DNA of 64,000 bases from assembly GCF_007997215.1 (NCBI RefSeq), contig NZ_VORW01000001.1, forward strand, positions 620,001-684,000, in the 5' to 3' direction. The notes under the pieces were generated by a model. It was not told the DNA's origin, searched no databases, and saw nothing but the letters and a program-made list of their open reading frames with translations. The position numbers and the translations under genes are program-made. The DNA comes from Algoriphagus aquimarinus. GTDB taxonomy: Bacteria; Bacteroidota; Bacteroidia; Cytophagales; Cyclobacteriaceae. Below are positions 35,593-45,012 of this stretch, piece after piece. How positions within the stretch are numbered: position 1 is the first letter of the stretch; each line of letters starts with the position of its first letter.

Positions 35593-36314
35593 CAATCGAC
35601 ATCATTAAATTTAACGTATAAACCGAAAAAGTCTCCATAGGGAACACTCCATTGCTGGACAGGAAACCATTTTGGCAGACCAGTGCATGACCACTCAATG
35701 GTGTAGTCTCTGCCTTCCAAAGCTTCTTCAATGATCTTAATGAGCATGGCTGGAGTGTAAAAAGTAGCGGTGACATAGAAAGGGTTTTTACCAAAAACCT
35801 GCTGAACTCTTCGTCGAAGCACCTTCGGGGAATTCCGATTCATCATTCCCATTGCAATGCCGTACTTGGCCACGCGGGCAGATTCCCGAATCACTTTCAC
35901 CGGATCTTTGTAATACTCAAACGTAGTGATGAAAGCCAGTGAGTCAAACGTATGATCCTTAAATGGCATGTGGTGCGAATCCGCCATGACCAAGTCGCCA
36001 TCAAACAAATGAACAGCTTGGGAAAGCATCAATGGAGAAATGTCACCTCCGGTTGCTTTGATGCCGATTTCTTTCCACCAACGCGTAAAACGAGTCGTGC
36101 CACAGCCAAATTCTAAGAGAGTTTTTACACGTTTGTCTTTGGACACCAGCTGTTCCATGACTTTCTTTTGCCAGACTTCAGCACGCTTGTAGCGCCCTTC
36201 ATACCAAAGCTCATAAGTGTCGGTGTGTGCACGATTGAAAAACCATTCAGGTCGATTTTGCCAGTTTTTCTGCTCTTCAGGCAGTAATTCGAAATTCTTT
36301 TTCTCTAGTTCCAT
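35592..36314 (-). CDS. Class I SAM-dependent methyltransferase, TPP-regulated
   Basis: 240 residues. Motif I LLEFGCGTTRFTRWW (about 67-81), acidic motif II GGDISPLML, then MADSHHMPFKDHTFDSLAFITTFEYYKDP. It is the first gene after a TPP riboswitch and overlaps the AIRS-like gene by one base, so the three genes form one translationally coupled operon. Methyltransferases are not part of the standard thiamin pathway, so the substrate is open. Confidence 0.8.
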   Translation of the reverse strand: MELEKKNFELLPEEQKNWQNRPEWFFNRAHTDTYELWYEGRYKRAEVWQKKVMEQLVSKDKRVKTLLEFGCGTTRFTRWWKEIGIKATGGDISPLMLSQAVHLFDGDLVMADSHHMPFKDHTFDSLAFITTFEYYKDPVKVIRESARVAKYGIAMGMMNRNSPKVLRRRVQQVFGKNPFYVTATFYTPAMLIKIIEEALEGRDYTIEWSCTGLPKWFPVQQWSVPYGDFFGLYVKFNDVD

Positions 36315-36394
36315 AGGGGATTTTAGGTTGCAAAAATGTTAACTGCATTTCCTGCGGTCAGACAACCAAGAGAAAACAAAGGCGTTTTCTGGCT

Positions 36395-36478
36395 TAAGCA
36401 TCCCTACGTTGGCATGATCCAAATCAGGTAATTCGGGTATTTTCTCAGCCTTACCAAAAGGAAGGCACCCCGTGCAAT
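36395..36478 (-). promoter_or_regulatory. TPP riboswitch (THI element), minus strand
   Basis: Read on the minus strand: CACGGGGTGCC, GGTAAGGCTGAGAAAATACC, then ACCTGATTTGGATCATGCC and CGTAGGGA, all in canonical THI-element order. It precedes the methyltransferase gene by about 80 nt. A possible platform hairpin, AGAAAAC/GTTTTCT, lies at 36371-36390 and has no T-tract, so control of translation is likely. This is the second TPP riboswitch in the window. Confidence 0.93.
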
Positions 36479-36483
36479 TGTTT

Positions 36484-36491
36484 CAAATATA
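36484..36491 (-). promoter_or_regulatory. Promoter -7 element before the TPP operon
   Basis: TATATTTG on the minus strand lies directly before the riboswitch and matches the Bacteroidota -7 consensus TAnnTTTG. A TTG occurs 16 nt further upstream rather than at the usual 19, so the promoter is plausible but not a full match. Confidence 0.5.
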
Positions 36492-36573
36492 GACTAAAAA
36501 CTAGGGACAAAAAATGTATTTAACTTTCAGATGATTCATAGACCATAGTCAACAGGCGAGAATGATTTTTCTT

Positions 36574-37872
36574 CTATCTCCTGCTTTCCTTCTCCATTCT
36601 TTTATAAATCCACTCCCCTAAAAAGCAGGTTCCAATAATACCCAGAGCAATTAGTACCCCAAGCATATTTGTAGCAAACTGCTGCACTATCAACACCACA
36701 GTAGCTACGCCACACAGAATCACGCCAAGAAGTGTGATTGATTTTTTGCTTTTTATCTCTGCGGAGCGCTTATACGCCACCAAATTCACCATGGAAAAAA
36801 TCAGTAGAAAACCAATACTACCTGCAATAGAAATGCTCTCCAATTCAAGCGTATTCGTGATAAGTAGAGTCAAGACTGCTGTAATCATCAATCCGACTGG
36901 CTGATTCCAAAATTGACTACTCAATTCATGTGGAAGTTCATCATCTTCTGCAATTTCATAACTCACACGGCTTCCACCGTAAAGGGAAGCGTTGATTGCT
37001 GAAAAGGTAGAAATCAAAGCTGCGATGGTAATAACTGTAAATCCTATCTGCCCAAGCATAGGCTTTGCAGCTTCTGCCAGGACATAATCTTCTGCTTTTT
37101 CAATGTCTCCAAAAGGCAAGGAACCAACCGTGACGATCGCTATGACGATGTAAAGTATAATCACGAAAATCACAGAATAATAGTACGCCTTTGGGATGTT
37201 TTTCTCAGGATTCACTATATCTGGAGCAGCATTAGCGATCAATTCAAAACCTTCATAAGCCACAAAAATTACCATTCCACCAGTCAGCAATTGAACTGGG
37301 CTTTCCCAATTAGAAAAGGAAAACTGGCTTAGGTTTTCATTCCCGATCAATCCATAAGCACCCACTCCGACAAAGCCCAAAAGTATAATTAACTTGATAA
37401 TGACCGCATAGGATTCTATCGCTCCAACTACCTTGATGCTGTAGTAATTAATTAACGTAGCAAGAACGATCACCCCAGTAGCATAAATATGGAAATCCAG
37501 CTGCTTGTCTCCGGCGATTTCATAGAGATTTGGGGCATAAGAACCAAAAGCCGAAGCATAAAGGGAAAGCATGATGATGTAACTTATCCACAAGAGGTTA
37601 TTCATTCCTCCGCTGAAAATAGTCTTGCCAAAACCTTCATTAATAAATTTGACTGTACCCCCACGATCTGGAAAAGCAAGGGAAAGCTTCACATAACTGT
37701 AAGAAGTGACCAAAGCAAGAATTCCGGCAATCAGAAATGCGACTGGCGTTCCGCCTTTAGCCAAGGATACGGCAAGGCCAAGCACGGCAAAAATTCCTCC
37801 TCCCACCATTCCACCTATTCCGATAGAGATGGCTTCTTTTAAACTGACTTGATCAGAATGCTTCTCAGGCAT
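36574..37872 (-). CDS. APC family amino-acid permease
   Basis: 432 residues with about twelve TM helices. The N-terminal ISIGIGGMVGGGIFAVLGLAV is the substrate-backbone-binding region of APC transporters. Other typical parts are FVAYEGFELIANAAPDIVNPEKNIPKA and INASLYGGSRVSYEIAEDDELP. It is an inner-membrane amino-acid or amine transporter of unknown substrate. It stands alone, 95 bp before the TPP-operon promoter. Confidence 0.87.
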   Translation of the reverse strand: MPEKHSDQVSLKEAISIGIGGMVGGGIFAVLGLAVSLAKGGTPVAFLIAGILALVTSYSYVKLSLAFPDRGGTVKFINEGFGKTIFSGGMNNLLWISYIIMLSLYASAFGSYAPNLYEIAGDKQLDFHIYATGVIVLATLINYYSIKVVGAIESYAVIIKLIILLGFVGVGAYGLIGNENLSQFSFSNWESPVQLLTGGMVIFVAYEGFELIANAAPDIVNPEKNIPKAYYYSVIFVIILYIVIAIVTVGSLPFGDIEKAEDYVLAEAAKPMLGQIGFTVITIAALISTFSAINASLYGGSRVSYEIAEDDELPHELSSQFWNQPVGLMITAVLTLLITNTLELESISIAGSIGFLLIFSMVNLVAYKRSAEIKSKKSITLLGVILCGVATVVLIVQQFATNMLGVLIALGIIGTCFLGEWIYKRMEKESRR

Positions 37873-37965
37873 AGACTATAAAAATATGGTAGAGTGATTC
37901 AAGTTAAAATAATCTTCACCCACGGATGAATAAAAACAAATTTTCTTACCGACAGGCATAAAAAA

Positions 37966-37988
37966 AGCAGGAGTTTTAGGCTCCTGCT
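37966..37988 (-). terminator. Terminator after the 37-residue gene
   Basis: AGCAGGAG (37966-37973) pairs with CTCCTGCT (37981-37988); a TTTTTT tract follows on the minus strand. It lies 13 bp beyond the stop of the small basic-protein gene. Confidence 0.85.
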
Positions 37989-38001
37989 GATTCAAATTAG
38001 A

Positions 38002-38115
38002 TTAATTGTTTTTCTTACTTTCCTTTTTCGCGGCTTTATCAGCTCGCTTTTCTTTCAGAGTTTTGGTAGCCGCAGATTTATCGTTCTTAGGTTTACCTTC
38101 TGGTTGCTTAGCCAT
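38002..38115 (-). CDS. Small lysine-rich basic protein, 37 residues
   Basis: An ATG at 38115 opens a frame starting MAKQPEGKPKNDKSAATK and ending KKESKKNN, with stop at 38002-38004. About a third of residues are lysine or arginine and there are no hydrophobic stretches, so it would be disordered and could bind nucleic acid. A good terminator follows 13 bp later, which supports a real gene. Not recognised. Confidence 0.55.
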   Translation of the reverse strand: MAKQPEGKPKNDKSAATKTLKEKRADKAAKKESKKNN

Positions 38116-38476
38116 AGTTTCATTGGAGAAATGATGTAACTGATTTCCGTTAAGGTAGCGGGAATTCTGCAATTCGCGAACTGGCTTTGAAAATATTTTT
38201 CAGCAGATCAGTATAATCAGTTTTAAAATTTATTGGGCTTAAACCATATGCCATGTTGTGGGTTTATTGGCCAACTAAATTCACGAATTGGGATTTCAAA
38301 ATTGAAAATGAATTTATATTTAGATTGTTCAGAGCTGATTTGATGCTTTACTAAATTTATTCTGCCCTATCGAGCAGGGCTTTTTTATTACGGGTTTTCA
38401 TCACTTTTGTGAACATAAAGATTTGTCAATTCTGCCCTCTGCGCAAACCACTATGGCCACTGTGGTTTAAATGAAA
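38116..38476. other. Noncoding gap with an orphan plus-strand terminator
   Basis: No gene is visible here. The only clear signal is a hairpin at 38364-38380 (GCCCT/AGGGC, loop ATCGAGC) followed by TTTTTTATT on the plus strand, although no plus-strand gene lies upstream. A TATATTTA box at 38315-38322 has no matching -33 TTG. A small RNA ending at this terminator is possible but unproven. Confidence 0.4.
38364..38380 (+). terminator. Orphan plus-strand intrinsic terminator
   Basis: GCCCT (38364-38368) and AGGGC (38376-38380) form a stem with a 7-nt loop, followed by TTTTTTATT. It is oriented away from both flanking minus-strand genes. Confidence 0.6.
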
Positions 38477-38509
38477 AATGCCTCCGAACTCTTTCAATTC
38501 GGAGGCATT
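38477..38509 (-). terminator. Terminator after the acyl-CoA dehydrogenase gene
   Basis: AATGCCTCCGAA (38477-38488) pairs with TTCGGAGGCATT (38498-38509); T-rich sequence follows on the minus strand. It ends the fatty-acid cluster transcript. Confidence 0.85.
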
Positions 38510-38530
38510 GGTACTTAATGCATCACAACA

Positions 38531-40318
38531 TTAAAATGGGTATTTACCCTGATCAATCATATAATCAGCAACTTGTCTTCTCAACTCTTTTGTATTGTAA
38601 AGCTCTGATTTGGTGAATCTCTTCAGTCCCATCAGCATTACTTTTTGCTCATCGCCTTTGGTGAAACTACCAATCGCTTCTTTGGCCGCTACATTGATTT
38701 TGTCAACCGCCTCAGAAAGATAGATCTGAGCCATCGCGATTTGATTCTTACAGGCTTCTTCTCCTTTCATAGAGACAAGCTTCTCTGTACGAAGAATCGC
38801 TGACTCACTAGCGTATATTTCAATCATCACATCAGCAAGATTCATCATGATTTCCTGCTCATCTTCGATCTTGTCCTGAAGCGTCATTGCCGCTTTTCCA
38901 CCTACCATTAGGAATACTTTCTTCAGCTTTTTCAGCACTTCTTTCTCAGCCGCAAAAAGCTCGGATGTGTCAATCGTTTCAAATGACGGCACAGAGATCA
39001 GTTCTTTGGACACAGCCATGGCAGGATCGAAAATGTTAATTTCTCCTTTCATCGCACGTTTCAAAAGCATTCCGACCATCAGCATGCGATTGATTTCATT
39101 CGTTCCTTCATAGATTCTGGATATTCTAGCATCACGATAAGCACGCTCCATCGGCGCATCGGCAGAGTAGCCCATGCCTCCGTAGATCTGAACCCCTTGA
39201 TCCACTACATAATCCAACACTTCGGACCCATGCACTTTTGCAATCGCACATTCGATAGCGAATACCTCAACACCTTTCAATTTTGCTTCTGTCGGATCCA
39301 TCCCTTCAGCTTCGAGCGCATTGATTTTATTTTCAATATCCTGACCAGCTCTGTAGCAAAGTGCCTCTGCGGCGTACGATTTGGTTGCCATTTCAGCAAG
39401 CTTGGATTTGATCGCGCCAAAGCTGCTGATACTTACTCCAAACTGCTTACGCTCGTTGGCATAATTGATGGCATGTGAAGTCACCGTACGAACTCCACCA
39501 AGTACTCCTGCGCCGAGTTTTACTCTACCGATGTTTAGGATATTCACAGCGATTTTGAATCCGTTCTGACGATCAGAAAGCATATTCTCCACTGGAACTG
39601 GACAATCGTTAAAAAATACCTGACGAGTGGAAGAGCCTTTGATGCCCATCTTTTTCTCCTCTTCATTCATCGTTATTCCGCCAAAAGATTTCTCTACAAT
39701 GAAGGCTGTAAGGTTTTTATCATCTTCTATTTTGGCAAAAACGATAAATAAATCTGCAAAACCTGCATTTGAGATCCACATTTTCTGACCGTTTAGAAGG
39801 TAGGTTTTACCATCTTCAGAAAGTGTCGCTTTGGTTTTACCACTATTGGCATCAGATCCTGCATCTGGTTCAGTGAGGCAATAACATGCCGCCCATTCGC
39901 CAGTAGCGAGCTTTGGAAGGTACTTTTTCTTCTGATCCTCCGTGCCGTAATACAAGATCGGTAGCGTACCAATGCCAGTATGCGCACCATAGGTAGTAGA
40001 GAAAGAACCTGCCGCGCCGATGATATCCGCAATCAACATGGACGTATTGAAACTCATCCCCATTCCTCCGTACTCTTCAGGAACCGTGATTCCCAAAAGG
40101 CCAAGCTCTCCGGCTTTTTTGAAAATAGCAGGAACAAGATCTGGGTCTTTCATGCTATCGATCTCATAAATATTAGGTGTGATCTCCGTATCTATAAAAT
40201 CCTGACAGGCCTGAGCCATCATTCGTTGTTCTTCAGTAAATTCTGCGGGGATAAAGATGTCTTGTGCATCAGTTTCCTTGATTAGGAATTCTCCTCCTTG
40301 GGTTGATTTTGTGGCCAT
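38531..40318 (-). CDS. fadE: Acyl-CoA dehydrogenase
   Basis: 595 residues. FAD-dependent dehydrogenase core (about 30-420) with CYCLTEPDAGSDANSGKTKA and the conserved GGMGYSADAPMERAYRDARISRIYEGTNEINRM helix containing the catalytic base region; a C-terminal helical extension of about 170 residues follows, as in the larger acyl-CoA dehydrogenases paired with FadN/FadA. It catalyses the first step of beta-oxidation. Last gene of the cluster fadN-fadA-fadE, the same order as the fadNAE operon of Bacillus subtilis. Confidence 0.9.
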   Translation of the reverse strand: MATKSTQGGEFLIKETDAQDIFIPAEFTEEQRMMAQACQDFIDTEITPNIYEIDSMKDPDLVPAIFKKAGELGLLGITVPEEYGGMGMSFNTSMLIADIIGAAGSFSTTYGAHTGIGTLPILYYGTEDQKKKYLPKLATGEWAACYCLTEPDAGSDANSGKTKATLSEDGKTYLLNGQKMWISNAGFADLFIVFAKIEDDKNLTAFIVEKSFGGITMNEEEKKMGIKGSSTRQVFFNDCPVPVENMLSDRQNGFKIAVNILNIGRVKLGAGVLGGVRTVTSHAINYANERKQFGVSISSFGAIKSKLAEMATKSYAAEALCYRAGQDIENKINALEAEGMDPTEAKLKGVEVFAIECAIAKVHGSEVLDYVVDQGVQIYGGMGYSADAPMERAYRDARISRIYEGTNEINRMLMVGMLLKRAMKGEINIFDPAMAVSKELISVPSFETIDTSELFAAEKEVLKKLKKVFLMVGGKAAMTLQDKIEDEQEIMMNLADVMIEIYASESAILRTEKLVSMKGEEACKNQIAMAQIYLSEAVDKINVAAKEAIGSFTKGDEQKVMLMGLKRFTKSELYNTKELRRQVADYMIDQGKYPF

Positions 40319-40349
40319 TGTTATAAATTAAGACTTTAGACTATAGATG

Positions 40350-40809
40350 TAAGACATAAGACCTAGCTCGATTTGGAATCAAACTTTAGAATCAAGGCAT
40401 ACAACATTTTTTGTATTTCAGTGATTTCGTTTGTGACAAAATCAATTTTATCGAAATCAGTAAATTCCAATTCTACGCTTACATAGAGCTGGGTTTCCAG
40501 TTCGCAAATTGAACCATGAGCAATACCGAGAAAATGCACAAATTCCTTATCTGTTCTTCTTCCTCCGCCTTCAGCAATATTTGAAGGAACAAAAACAGAA
40601 GCTCTTCGCATCTGGGAAATCAAGCCAAATCTTTCCTCATTTGGAAAGTCTGCAGTTAGCTTATAGATGTGAGCACACAGTTTAATTGCTCTCTTCCAGA
40701 CAAATAATTCTTTGTAATTATGCATGAATGATATTGATAAATTGGAACAATCATATTTAAAAGACTTGCGCTAAAATCTAATGTCTTCTGTCTAGCGACT
40801 TATGTCTTA
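40350..40809. mobile_element. S23-gene insertion bounded by short inverted repeats
   Basis: TAAGACATAAG (40350-40360) is the exact inverse of CTTATGTCTTA (40799-40809). The 460-bp segment between contains only the four-helix-bundle gene and interrupts the otherwise compact fadA-fadE pair. The flanks are rich in AGAC/TTAGAC-like simple sequence. Mobility is inferred from the position and the repeats. Confidence 0.4.
40363..40725 (-). CDS. Four-helix-bundle protein (S23/IVP family)
   Basis: 120 residues. Starts MHNYKELFVWKRAIKLC and contains FPNEERFGLISQMRRASVFVPSNIAEGGGRR, the diagnostic signature of S23 proteins first found in intervening sequences of 23S rRNA genes. Free-standing copies are frequent in Bacteroidota genomes, and their role is unknown. 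It sits inside the fatty-acid cluster flanked by inverted repeats. Confidence 0.9.
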   Translation of the reverse strand: MHNYKELFVWKRAIKLCAHIYKLTADFPNEERFGLISQMRRASVFVPSNIAEGGGRRTDKEFVHFLGIAHGSICELETQLYVSVELEFTDFDKIDFVTNEITEIQKMLYALILKFDSKSS

Positions 40810-40812
40810 TTA

Positions 40813-41988
40813 TTATTTCAAGAGCTCGTAAACCCCAGCAACGCCCTGACCACCACCTACACAAGCAGTAACTAGTCCGTACTTCTTATTCTGGCGACGA
40901 AGTTCATTGAACATTTGAATGGAAAGTTTTGCTCCCGTACATCCCAGCGGGTGACCAAGAGCAACTGCTCCACCATTTACGTTTACAATATCTGGATTCA
41001 TGTCTAACGCTTTGATTACAGATAATCCCTGAGCAGCAAAAGCTTCATTCAGCTCGATCAAATCAATGTCATTCAAGGTTAAACCTGCTTGCTTCAATGC
41101 TTTTGGAACGGCTACTTTTGGGCCTATTCCCATTATCCTAGGATCAACTCCAGCAGCGCTATAAGACATCATTCTAGCAATTGGCTCAATATTCAACTCC
41201 TTCACCATTCGCTCAGACATCACGACTACGAAAGCCGCTCCATCAGAAGTTTGGGATGAATTACCTGCTGTAACCTGACCGCCATTTTTAAAAGCCGGCT
41301 TCAATCCTCCCAAAACCTCCATTGTAGTGCCTGGACGAGGTCCCTCATCCGTATCCACTACATATTTTCGGGTTTTCTTTTTGCCTTTTTCATCGAGATA
41401 CGTTTCTTCCACTTCTACAGGAACAATCTCATCTTTGAATTTCCCAGCGGCTATCGCTGCTAATGCTTTCTCGTGAGACTTGACAGAAAATGCATCTGAT
41501 TCTTCCCGAGTAATGCTGTATTCCTTTGCCAATTCCTCAGCTGTCAAACCCATACTGATGTAATAGGAAGGATGCTCAGTTGCTATTTTATAATTCAAAA
41601 CTGTTTTGTAACCCATCATTGGTACAAGTGACATAGATTCTGTCCCTCCAGCGATGATACAATCCGCCATTCCAGCTTTCACTTTTCCTACTGCCAATGC
41701 GATAGCTTCGATCCCCGAACCGCAATAACGATTCACAATAAATCCAGGATTCTCTATTCCTAAAGCAAGAAGAGAAATCATTCTTCCCATTTGCATTCCC
41801 TGTTCCGCTTCTGGAACAGCATTTCCTACGATCAGGTCATCTACCATTTTGGCTTCCAAGCCTGGTGTATTAGCTACCAAATGCTTGATCACATCTGCCG
41901 CCAGATCATCTGGACGGTAAAATCTAAATCCGCCTTTTTTGGCTTTCCCTACCGCCGATCTATATCCATTTACTATATATGCTTCCAT
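40813..41988 (-). CDS. fadA: Acetyl-CoA acyltransferase (3-ketoacyl-CoA thiolase)
   Basis: 391 residues. Active-site cysteines lie in [14 protein letters not shown] (nucleophile) and [13 protein letters not shown]; the conserved [19 protein letters not shown] contains the catalytic His. It releases acetyl-CoA in the last step of beta-oxidation. Lies 54 bp after fadN. Confidence 0.93.
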   Translation of the reverse strand: MEAYIVNGYRSAVGKAKKGGFRFYRPDDLAADVIKHLVANTPGLEAKMVDDLIVGNAVPEAEQGMQMGRMISLLALGIENPGFIVNRYCGSGIEAIALAVGKVKAGMADCIIAGGTESMSLVPMMGYKTVLNYKIATEHPSYYISMGLTAEELAKEYSITREESDAFSVKSHEKALAAIAAGKFKDEIVPVEVEETYLDEKGKKKTRKYVVDTDEGPRPGTTMEVLGGLKPAFKNGGQVTAGNSSQTSDGAAFVVVMSERMVKELNIEPIARMMSYSAAGVDPRIMGIGPKVAVPKALKQAGLTLNDIDLIELNEAFAAQGLSVIKALDMNPDIVNVNGGAVALGHPLGCTGAKLSIQMFNELRRQNKKYGLVTACVGGGQGVAGVYELLK

Positions 41989-42042
41989 GTTATTTTCGAG
42001 TTATTTGAGTGTTGAGTTACTTGGTACATCGTACTAAAGACA

Positions 42043-44448
42043 TCAATTGCGCAACGGCTTTCCTTTGAACAATATGCTATGAATTCTCTCCAGCGTTTTC
42101 TTCTCACCAGTCAAACTTAGGAAAGCTTCTCTTTCCAAATCCAGTAGATATCGCTCCGAAACTTCTGTTGGTGAAGACAAATCACCTCCAGACATCACCC
42201 AGGCTAATTTTCTAGCAATCTTCGCATCATGATCAGAGATATATGCACCATACTGCATTCCCGTCACTCCCGCGTCAAACAACGCAAGCGACTCCTTACC
42301 CAATACCTTGATATTTGTCTGCTCGATAGGCTGCGTGTAACCTGCTTCATGCATGGATAACACTTTAGTTTTTGCCTCAGCTAGTTGACGCTTTCTATTC
42401 AGCGTGATTCCATCTGATTTTCTCAAATAACCCAGATTTCTGGCTTCTTCGGCAGAAGTGGAAACTTTTGCCATGGCAATGTTCAAGAAATACTCTTGCA
42501 ATTGATTCAATTCTACGTCTCCTGCGACAAGACTATTTGAGAATCTCAAGGTCATCTCTTTGGTACCGCCACCAGCTGGTATCAAACCAACTCCTACTTC
42601 CACTAATCCCATGTACAATTCCGCATGAGCCTGCACGTGATCAGAGTGAAGCGAAAGCTCGCATCCACCTCCCAAAGCCATATTATGCGGAGCTACTACA
42701 ACTGGAATAGATGAAAAACGCGCCCGCATCATGGTGTTCTGAAACTGCGCAATCATCAAATTAATCTCATCGTAATCCTGATCTCCTGCAAACATGAAGA
42801 GCATCGCAAGATTCGCTCCTGCGGAGAAATTCGCTCCTTCATTTCCGATCACAAGACCTTTGTGGGACTTCTCCGCCATACCGATCGCAGTATTAATTCC
42901 TTCGATCACTTCGGCACCCATGGAATTCATTTTGGTATGGAACTCCAAGCCGATCACATCATCGCCCATATCATAGACAGATGCTCCTGCATTGTTCCAG
43001 ATTCTCTTTCCAGCAGCTTTCAACGTATCCAAAATGATGAATTCGTCCAAGCCTGGAATTTCTAGATATGATTTGCTTGGAATGTCATAATAGTGCTTTT
43101 TACCATTTTCTACTTTGTAAAAAGAATCATTTCCAGCTTCGAGCATCTCGTAAACCCATGCTGCAGGCTTCTCTCCAGCGGCTTCCATTTTGTCCACAGT
43201 TTCTTTGACACCGAGAACATCCCAAGTCTCGAAAGGTCCAAGTTCCCAACCGAAGCCAGCAGAAACTGCCTGATCTATTCTATACAATTCATCAGAAATC
43301 TCAGGAATACGATTTGAACAGTATCTGAACAAATCATAAAAAGAAGCACGGTAAAATTCCCCAGCTCGATCATCAAAATTCACCAAGAATTTGATCCGCT
43401 TTCTTAGATCTTCAAATTCCTTCGCAGCTTCTAAAGCTTTGAATTTTGGCTTTTCAGCATCCTTATATTCGAAAGTTTCAAAATCAATTTCCTTCAGCTC
43501 TTTTCTTCCATCTTCATGACGGATCATTTTGAAGTAACCTTGACCTGTCTTATCTCCAAACCACTTATTGTTATAAAGTACCTCAACAATTTTTGGAAGC
43601 TTGAATTTCTCCCGAGACTCGTCGTTTGGTAAAGCTTTATAGAGATTATTGGCAACATTCACGGTAGTATCCAATCCTACCACATCCATAGTTCTGAACG
43701 TAGCTGATTTGGCTCTTCCTATTACCGTTCCTGTTAATTTATCTACTTCTGAAACTCCAAATCCCATTTTTTCGATGGCATGCATTGCAGAGATTATCGC
43801 GTAAACTCCAATTCTATTGGCAATAAATGCTGGCGTATCCTTACAAAGCACCGTTTCTTTTCCAAGGAACTTGTCACCGTATTCCATCATGAATTCCACG
43901 ATTTCCGGCTTCGTTTTAGGCCCAGGAATAATTTCCAAAAGCCTCAAATATCTTGGTGGATTGAAAAAGTGTGTTCCAACAAAATTCTCCTGAAAATCTT
44001 CAGATCTTCCCTCACACATCATGTGCATCGGAATGCCAGAAGTATTGGAAGTAATAAGCGTACCTGGCTTACGGTACTTTTCTACCTTCTCAAAAAGTGA
44101 CTGCTTGATATCCAAACGCTCTACGATTACCTCAATTACCCAATCGTAATCTTTGATTTTCGGAAGATCATCATCGAAATTCCCTGTGGTAATCCTCGCA
44201 GCAAATGCTTTATCGTAGATAGCTGAAGGATTTGACTTCAGCGTACTTTGCAAAGCACCCGTTACTATCCTGTTTCTAACAATAGGATCTTCCTTTGTCA
44301 GTCCTTTTTTCTGTTCTTGCTCTGTGAGTTCAAAAGGTACAATGTCCAATAAAAGTACCTGAACGCCGATATTGGCGAAATGACAGGCAATTCTGGATCC
44401 CATAACTCCCGAACCTAAAACGGCAACTTTTTTAATGGTTCTGTTCAT
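42043..44448 (-). CDS. fadN: 3-hydroxyacyl-CoA dehydrogenase/enoyl-CoA hydratase
   Basis: 801 residues. The N-terminal NAD-binding motif KKVAVLGSGVMGSRIACHFA starts at residue 6; the HAD region includes VGTHFFNPPRYLRLLEIIPG and KDTPAFIANRIGVY. The C-terminal enoyl-CoA hydratase fold has NEGANFSAGANLAML and NMALGGGCELSLHSD. Dehydrogenase first and hydratase last is the FadN order, opposite to FadB. It catalyses the middle two steps of beta-oxidation. Confidence 0.9.
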   Translation of the reverse strand: MNRTIKKVAVLGSGVMGSRIACHFANIGVQVLLLDIVPFELTEQEQKKGLTKEDPIVRNRIVTGALQSTLKSNPSAIYDKAFAARITTGNFDDDLPKIKDYDWVIEVIVERLDIKQSLFEKVEKYRKPGTLITSNTSGIPMHMMCEGRSEDFQENFVGTHFFNPPRYLRLLEIIPGPKTKPEIVEFMMEYGDKFLGKETVLCKDTPAFIANRIGVYAIISAMHAIEKMGFGVSEVDKLTGTVIGRAKSATFRTMDVVGLDTTVNVANNLYKALPNDESREKFKLPKIVEVLYNNKWFGDKTGQGYFKMIRHEDGRKELKEIDFETFEYKDAEKPKFKALEAAKEFEDLRKRIKFLVNFDDRAGEFYRASFYDLFRYCSNRIPEISDELYRIDQAVSAGFGWELGPFETWDVLGVKETVDKMEAAGEKPAAWVYEMLEAGNDSFYKVENGKKHYYDIPSKSYLEIPGLDEFIILDTLKAAGKRIWNNAGASVYDMGDDVIGLEFHTKMNSMGAEVIEGINTAIGMAEKSHKGLVIGNEGANFSAGANLAMLFMFAGDQDYDEINLMIAQFQNTMMRARFSSIPVVVAPHNMALGGGCELSLHSDHVQAHAELYMGLVEVGVGLIPAGGGTKEMTLRFSNSLVAGDVELNQLQEYFLNIAMAKVSTSAEEARNLGYLRKSDGITLNRKRQLAEAKTKVLSMHEAGYTQPIEQTNIKVLGKESLALFDAGVTGMQYGAYISDHDAKIARKLAWVMSGGDLSSPTEVSERYLLDLEREAFLSLTGEKKTLERIHSILFKGKPLRN

Positions 44449-44492
44449 AATTTTGGGCTTTTGGTCTTATTAACCTAGTGGCGGTTATTGGT

Positions 44493-44963
44493 TTATAATT
44501 CAAATATTGGTTTGTTGATATCTACGCCTTTATCAGTTTGTACCTGATCTATTACGAGTTGTATCTTTTCAAATACGCTAAAAAAGCCATTTAGATCTTC
44601 TTCACTCACTACTTCGCGTACGTGCTCGTTAAATTCTCTGATGGTGTTAACAGAAATTGCTTTTATCCTTTTGCCTTCTTCAGTAAGGTAAATCCTGACG
44701 GATCGCTTATCTACCAGATCTGGCTTTTTGAAAATCAATCCCTTTTCCTCCATCGTCTTCAGCATACGAGTAAGACTTCTAGTCTCCAAACCAATTTGCG
44801 GTGCAATCTTGGTTGCTGGCGTTCCATCATTCGAATTGATATTGATCAACACAAAGCCGATAGCAGTAGTAAACCCTTCTGCAGCGGCTTGCTGATTATA
44901 CATTCTAGAGATAGCATGCCAAGCACTTTTTATATGATAATCAACTGTTTCTTCTCTCTTCAT
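44493..44963 (-). CDS. MarR family transcriptional regulator of the fad cluster
   Basis: 156 residues from the ATG at 44963 (MKREETVDYHIK). The winged-helix DNA-binding part includes ATKIAPQIGLETRSLTRMLKTMEEKGLI and DKRSVRIYLTEEGK. A longer in-frame start at 45020 exists, but that ATG lies within the palindrome GTATGCATGCATAC and so is probably part of the operator. It is positioned to control fadN-fadA-fadE downstream and perhaps itself, presumably in response to acyl-CoA. Confidence 0.85.
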   Translation of the reverse strand: MKREETVDYHIKSAWHAISRMYNQQAAAEGFTTAIGFVLININSNDGTPATKIAPQIGLETRSLTRMLKTMEEKGLIFKKPDLVDKRSVRIYLTEEGKRIKAISVNTIREFNEHVREVVSEEDLNGFFSVFEKIQLVIDQVQTDKGVDINKPIFEL

Positions 44964-45012
44964 CTCTACGGAATGCTCCAATTTTAACGATTCATAAGTT
45001 ACAAAAAATAAT

